The position numbers were made by a program, and so were the translations under genes. Of a stretch of 64,000 nucleotides of DNA, positions 62,501-64,000 are shown in pieces; position 1 is the first letter of the stretch; every line of letters begins with the position of its first letter. The notes below the pieces were generated by a model, which was not told the origin of the DNA, ran no database searches, and was given only the letters and a program-made list of their open reading frames with translations. Source of the DNA: UBA1672 sp964351365 (GTDB lineage Bacteria; Pseudomonadota; Alphaproteobacteria; Micavibrionales; Micavibrionaceae); NCBI GenBank assembly GCA_964351365.1, contig CAYGNP010000002.1:97163-161162 (forward strand), written 5' to 3'.

Positions 62501-64000
62501 CTTTGGGAGAAAACTGGGATTCACCAGTAGAAATTAAATCATTTGATGAGAAAAATCCAGTTGAATTTAGAAATATTCGTCTCGATCATTATAGCAATTT
62601 AACCTTTGATAATGTGATTGTTAATCATAATTATTATCATGAAAGTCATACTCGTAACCCAAACTGGAATATTGCTGAACAGCTTATTAGCTTGGAGGTT
62701 TTATATTCTAATAATATAAAAATTCAAAACTCGAAAATTATTGGTCCTGCAAAAGATTATGCAGAAGAGAGAAACGATTTTAACTATGGTCGCGCGGCTA
62801 AAATAGAGTTCTCAAAAAATATAATGTTTGAAAATAATGAGATCTCAAATTTTTCAGGTGGCTTATCCTTGCGTGGTTCCCAAGGAGTGATGATTAAAAA
62901 TAATGACTTCAGTTATATACAAGAAGATGGAATCAGGGGCGGTACCAATCTTAATGAGCTTGTGATAGAAGGAAATACGTTTCGAGATTGGTTGGGTGCG
63001 AATTATAACGTAATTCATGCTGATTATATTCAGCTTTGGGAAGATGATGGGCCTAGTGAAAATGTCTTGATAAAAGGAAACACAATTATTAATTCTGATA
63101 ATTATGCTCCTCAAAATATTTTCATTCAACATAATCATACGAATTACAGAAATGGTGAGCTTGCGGGAACGCCTGTTGGAGATCATAAAAACATTATAAT
63201 AGAAGATAATGTGGTTTATGGTGCTCATCAATTTGGTGTAAGAGCTACAGGGGTAGATGGGCTAATTGTTAGGAATAACACCATACTCAAAGACTTTTAT
63301 GTTGTGCCTGAAAATGTTCCTGCAGAAAGCTCTGTAGAGCCCATAATAGAAATACTTAGATCTAAGGGAGTAGAAGTATACAATAATGTGGTCAGTAGAA
63401 TTTCTCTTAATCCAACTTATAAGCCATATGAAAACGAAATATTAGTTAATGAGGATAATTATATCGTAAATTACTCGGATGCTAATGCTGAAAATTATGT
63501 AGATAACCTTTTTGTAAATGCAACAAATGGAACTGCGACTAAACTAGAAGATCTATTCGTTCGGGAAAGTAGTCCCCTTACTAAAGAAGATGGAACTATT
63601 TTTGGATCCCAAAGGCTTTTAAATAAAGTTAAAACAGACGCCGATCAGGTCGACACCGCCCCTGAAGCGGCAAACGACACAATTACACTGGATGAAGACA
63701 CATCGGCAACGATAGATTTGCTGGGTAATGACAGTGATGCGGATGGGGATTCATTAAGCATTAGCAATCTTGGTGCGGCTGCGCATGGGACAGCGGTGTT
63801 GAATGATGACGGCACGGTGACCTACACCCCTGATGCGGACTTCCATGGATCTGACAGCTTTACTTATTCCATCTCTGATGGCAAAGGCGGCACATCCACA
63901 GCGACTGCCAATATCACTGTCAATGACGTCGCCGAGCCAATAGTGGTGGATGCCAGTGATGCTGACTTTGCGGTTGAGGCTGGGAATGTCACCTATCTGG
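56539..64000 (+). CDS. Giant modular cadherin-like / beta-helix repeat protein (3' end outside window)
   Basis: An uninterrupted frame of at least 2,487 residues, still open at the right edge. No signal peptide. Residues 1 to about 260 are acidic and disordered. Then five tandem-95 (cadherin-like) modules and one divergent module alternate with four right-handed beta-helix domains. Each cadherin-like module has a D-rich loop (NDSDADGDS), which fits calcium binding. The absence of an N-terminal signal and this architecture fit type I secretion with a C-terminal signal, which would lie beyond the window. The reading frame was checked codon by codon. I infer a surface adhesin or an extracellular polysaccharide-acting enzyme. 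Confidence 0.9.
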   Translation, partial: MSKNNADLDNLAAEIEQNLDDAFEVSYLDDSNLYSFEHDPDMADLPEDQVTKESSSRNSDVFVNLGEDNAAVDDINDGSGDTSEQDVEIAVNALLQDSSSSSNDAMLAEDLKDDMPAEKKKVQSSISVQDDSSPLLDEDEDDDLRQDPAVQNPLFSVSRSSASFFSSFLNAFIAPKRDKDSGYENSGDNNVSPQPRVFTESENAQDVKMRPHNDQNVSSAGDKISDASSDPAQTQDPVSDPPLTEDNSSPETPPVQSNQAPQAVNDALSLNEDTSITLNLLGNDSDADGDSLSITELGDAAHGDLVLNNDGTVTYTPDADFHGSDSFTYTISDGKGGTSTATANVTVNDVAEPPVVDGKTIIVSNAVEFEAAFESAKGGETILLKAGNYGSGIFLKNKDFAETVAIKSYDPDNPAELLRLKANNVHNITIDNLRFDVSGLESTSDGLAGLIKMDHVSYITIQNSLFKGNTINDGGIADGSYAWSGVEIRGINSFVTIDSNEFTNLARGVVAGADSLIITNNYMYDNRTDGIQLIESNNVLIEKNIIHGLTPNYIPNSSESDHPDLIQTNAYIENAIIRHNVLDGVGQGIFFGGMNYLPANYSENQNVIIENNIIRNTHGNGIRIEERSGFIVKNNTLIDRIVDNDSEPRILIEGTSQNVYVANNIAPNILGVNQSKLVTAINNEIIKAKDYGDYFYNLSKNGDVEFADFLPVSGAFPAGVGVDYSKFTQVEDWGLVDDLAALLAPHNKPANTDPEAVNDAIVMDEDTSVTLNLLSNDSDADGDSLSITELGDAAHGDLVLNNDGTVTYTPDADFHGSDSFTYTISDGKGGTSTATANVTVNDVAEPPVVDGKTIIVSNAVEFEAAFESAKGGETILLKAGNYGSGGWIKNKNYSETVIIKSLDDNDPAVFFSLKLDGSSNIEVNNISFIAEQNRTYTNDHKLLPLLQADGSENITVKNSFFKGGIITEGEATGRYVGLAFSAFESKVVTFDNNEITNTARGIMLGGNNFKITNNYIHDIREDGIQSNGLKETIIENNIIHGIKPYALGNGAGDHADAIQLKGPLVDVKIQNNYLDGNAQGLFLKLKDDIYENLDEHQSALIQNNIIASTYGNGIYLENRDNFVLKNNVLIDKSRDSDVGGGVITALILRGSENTIVENNILTTRGAINPEEDAKNIFLDREDYPNYFINALSDSDSQFADFLPVSGAFPVGVGVDYSKFTQVEDWGLVDDLAALLAANGTPVNTAPVAVNDAITLDEDTSATIDLLGNDSDADGDSVSITELGDAAHGDLVLNNDGTVTYTPDADFHGSDSFTYTISDGQGGTSTATANVTVASVNDRPTVNIDSTETEYNTPVTLNLLDNDSDADGDAITITGVGPPSNGSVVINNNGTVTYTPDDEFHGQDSFTYTVADGNGGVTTGTAYVSVDQHLDTSTDIIVVSNAAEFTLAWKGATGGETIILKPGEYGDLGRLKNTNYNGVVTIKSEDPNNPAIIERLDIQNQSNITLDGLHFVAPELSDASSTLLVAKSTTNVTIQNSFFKGSVKDGTSDKDEGFYQDRAIAASDASDLVIFNNEIMHVRKGINVSGDNVSVSGNYIHDYREDGIYFGSTSNGVLENNVIYNVQPYLEAGGKGDHADMIQMNGNKVNVIVRNNYLYKGEGKPDLYQGDGLTNQTHGILAGVGKRDGENISENVLFDNNIIIVGNQNAFSVGDYKGVTITNNLILPDPYGVTADVSPVWIRYEDTIAVVKNNIADGYRVTDGADAGTQMSDNIIIQNHDPNGSYYYTDFVEGLKIPTEFLNPGFFPDGVGVDYSKFTQVEDWGLVEDLAALLAPHNKPANTDPEAVNDAIVMDEDTSVTLNLLSNDSDADGDSLSITELGDAAHGDLVLNNDGTVTYTPDADFHGSDSFTYTISDGQGGTSTATANITVNDVAEPVVTPPAPTEFRSIVVSSTEQLTHALRTAQSGDKILLKNQEDGTPYSINWHTNKGAPLGENWDSPVEIKSFDEKNPVEFRNIRLDHYSNLTFDNVIVNHNYYHESHTRNPNWNIAEQLISLEVLYSNNIKIQNSKIIGPAKDYAEERNDFNYGRAAKIEFSKNIMFENNEISNFSGGLSLRGSQGVMIKNNDFSYIQEDGIRGGTNLNELVIEGNTFRDWLGANYNVIHADYIQLWEDDGPSENVLIKGNTIINSDNYAPQNIFIQHNHTNYRNGELAGTPVGDHKNIIIEDNVVYGAHQFGVRATGVDGLIVRNNTILKDFYVVPENVPAESSVEPIIEILRSKGVEVYNNVVSRISLNPTYKPYENEILVNEDNYIVNYSDANAENYVDNLFVNATNGTATKLEDLFVRESSPLTKEDGTIFGSQRLLNKVKTDADQVDTAPEAANDTITLDEDTSATIDLLGNDSDADGDSLSISNLGAAAHGTAVLNDDGTVTYTPDADFHGSDSFTYSISDGKGGTSTATANITVNDVAEPIVVDASDADFAVEAGNVTYL
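57319..57594 (+). repeat. Tandem-95 module 1
   Basis: Cadherin-like module: VNDALSLNEDTSITLNLL, the NDSDADGDS loop, TYTPDADFHGSDSFTYTISD and ATANVTVND. Most of it, from 57400 on, belongs to the 315-bp perfect repeat. Confidence 0.85.
57400..57714 (+). repeat. 315-bp direct repeat, copy 1
   Basis: Identical base for base to 58879-59193 (offset 1,479). It covers the second part of a tandem-95 module and the first strand of the following beta-helix domain. Identity at all codon third positions points to recent duplication or gene conversion. Confidence 0.93.
57607..58670 (+). other. Beta-helix domain 1
   Basis: Starts TIIVSNAVEFEAAFESAKGG. Repeated strand units of the type NVLIEKNIIHG and NVIIENNIIRN define a right-handed beta helix. 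It carries RTDGIQL and, at 58219-58239, D-H-P-D-L-I-Q. The following linker VGVDYSKFTQVEDWGLVDD joins the next module. Confidence 0.8.
58798..59073 (+). repeat. Tandem-95 module 2
   Basis: Cadherin-like module with the DEDTSVTLNLLSNDSDADGD start. It is the second copy of the 315-bp repeat at its 3' side and shares its 5' side with module 4. Confidence 0.85.
58879..59193 (+). repeat. 315-bp direct repeat, copy 2
   Basis: Exact copy of 57400-57714. After it, the two beta-helix domains diverge strongly. Confidence 0.93.
59086..60130 (+). other. Beta-helix domain 2
   Basis: Begins with the same TIIVSNAVEF strand, then diverges. Strand units include NITVKNSFFKGG, TIIENNIIHG and SALIQNNIIAS-like forms. 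It carries REDGIQ and, at 59695-59715, D-H-A-D-A-I-Q. Confidence 0.8.
60274..60543 (+). repeat. Tandem-95 module 3a
   Basis: Cadherin-like module starting AVNDAITLDEDTSATIDLLG. From 60368 to 60525 it is identical to 62150-62307 in module 4 (158 bp). Confidence 0.85.
60544..60816 (+). repeat. Tandem-95 module 3b (divergent)
   Basis: A second module placed directly after 3a: DRPTVNIDSTETEYNTPVTL, the loop NDSDADGDA and TYTPDDEFHGQDSFTYTVAD. It is more diverged than the others and may be the oldest copy. Confidence 0.82.
60838..61930 (+). other. Beta-helix domain 3
   Basis: Begins DIIVVSNAAEFTLAWKGATG, a diverged form of the shared first strand. It carries REDGIYF and, at 61432-61452, D-H-A-D-M-I-Q. 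It is less AT-rich than helix 1. Confidence 0.8.
61963..62307 (+). repeat. Mosaic repeat segment (module 4 region)
   Basis: Bases 61963-62219 match 58705-58961 with a single difference (62007 against 58749). Bases 62150-62307 match 60368-60525 exactly. Module 4 is thus a recombinant of modules 2 and 3a. Confidence 0.9.
62056..62328 (+). repeat. Tandem-95 module 4
   Basis: Cadherin-like module with the DEDTSVTLNLLSNDSDADGD start of module 2 and the GQGGTSTATANITVND end of module 3a. Confidence 0.85.
62365..63610 (+). other. Beta-helix domain 4
   Basis: The most diverged helix domain. Its start RSIVVSSTEQLTHALRTAQS keeps the shared pattern. It carries QEDGIRGG and, at 63016-63033, the partial form H-A-D-Y-I-Q (the first Asp is Ile). 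It lacks the VGVDYSKF linker. Confidence 0.78.
63658..63933 (+). repeat. Tandem-95 module 5
   Basis: Cadherin-like module AANDTITLDEDTSATIDLLG, with the NDSDADGDS loop and TYTPDADFHGSDSFTYSISD. The chain continues beyond it past the right edge (DASDADFAVEAGNVTYL). Confidence 0.85.

Overview
The window looks like an ordinary chromosomal stretch of an alphaproteobacterium with moderate GC. The gene neighbourhoods are typical of that class: lgt next to ubiK-ybjN-proC, murJ-trpS-usp-nfu-tsaB, ubiE-coaBC-dut-mutS, ELM1-trxB, mfd/sdhE/recG, a MucR regulator and two-subunit glycine decarboxylase genes. The exact order or genus cannot be fixed from the sequence alone. There is no IS element, prophage, CRISPR array or rRNA operon.

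Layout. 1-9.5 kb: lipoprotein maturation (lgt, cut by the window edge), ubiquinone accessory factor ubiK, proC, mucR, then a long minus-strand run murJ-trpS-(secreted unknown)-tauE-TIGR02186-usp-nfu-tsaB. 9.5-16.5 kb, plus strand: ubiE, an acidic membrane-anchored protein with its own terminator, coaBC, dut, mutS and a thioredoxin-reductase-like ferredoxin-NADP reductase. 16.5-25.7 kb: cysK, fdxA, two overlapping TerB-like paralogues, a Y-family polymerase, trmFO, a lipase-like hydrolase, an Lrp regulator, ELM1, trxB and a LysR regulator. A small-RNA-like unit sits at 25.77-25.91 kb. 25.9-36.6 kb: aminotransferase, APH-like kinase, mfd, a betaine-lipid pair btaA-btaB placed between mfd and sdhE, and recG. 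36.6-48.7 kb, all minus strand: an orphan AT-rich membrane protein, cysE, DUF502, a dicarboxylate symporter, nusG-secE, a glycine-cleavage cluster (gcvT, gcvH, gcvPA, gcvPB) with small membrane proteins between its genes, a secreted unknown and tuf. 48.8-56.1 kb: an MBL hydrolase directly behind tRNA-Gly, a CBS protein, tRNA-Trp, and a LysR-controlled set (pirin, cysteine hydrolase, exported amidohydrolase, cation:proton antiporter).

The most unusual content is the last 7.46 kb. One uninterrupted frame runs from 56539 past the end of the window (at least 2,487 residues). It alternates cadherin-like tandem-95 modules, each with a D-rich calcium-type loop, with four right-handed beta-helix domains. 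Three of the helices share a D-H-x-D-x-I-Q signature and the fourth has a variant. It has no N-terminal signal peptide, starts with an acidic disordered region, and is preceded by a good sigma70-type promoter with a leader of about 160 nt. Its modules share perfect nucleotide repeats (315 bp) and mosaic junctions, so the gene has recently expanded and recombined internally. The likeliest reading is a giant type-I-secreted surface or extracellular protein that either adheres to or processes polysaccharide.

How the genes fit together. Most of the window is housekeeping: sulfur and Fe-S metabolism (cysE, cysK, nfu, fdxA, FNR, trxB), DNA repair (mutS, mfd, recG, Y-family polymerase), one-carbon metabolism (gcv) and envelope biogenesis (lgt, murJ, btaAB). 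Two accessory parts stand out: the LysR-pirin-hydrolase-antiporter set and the giant repeat protein.
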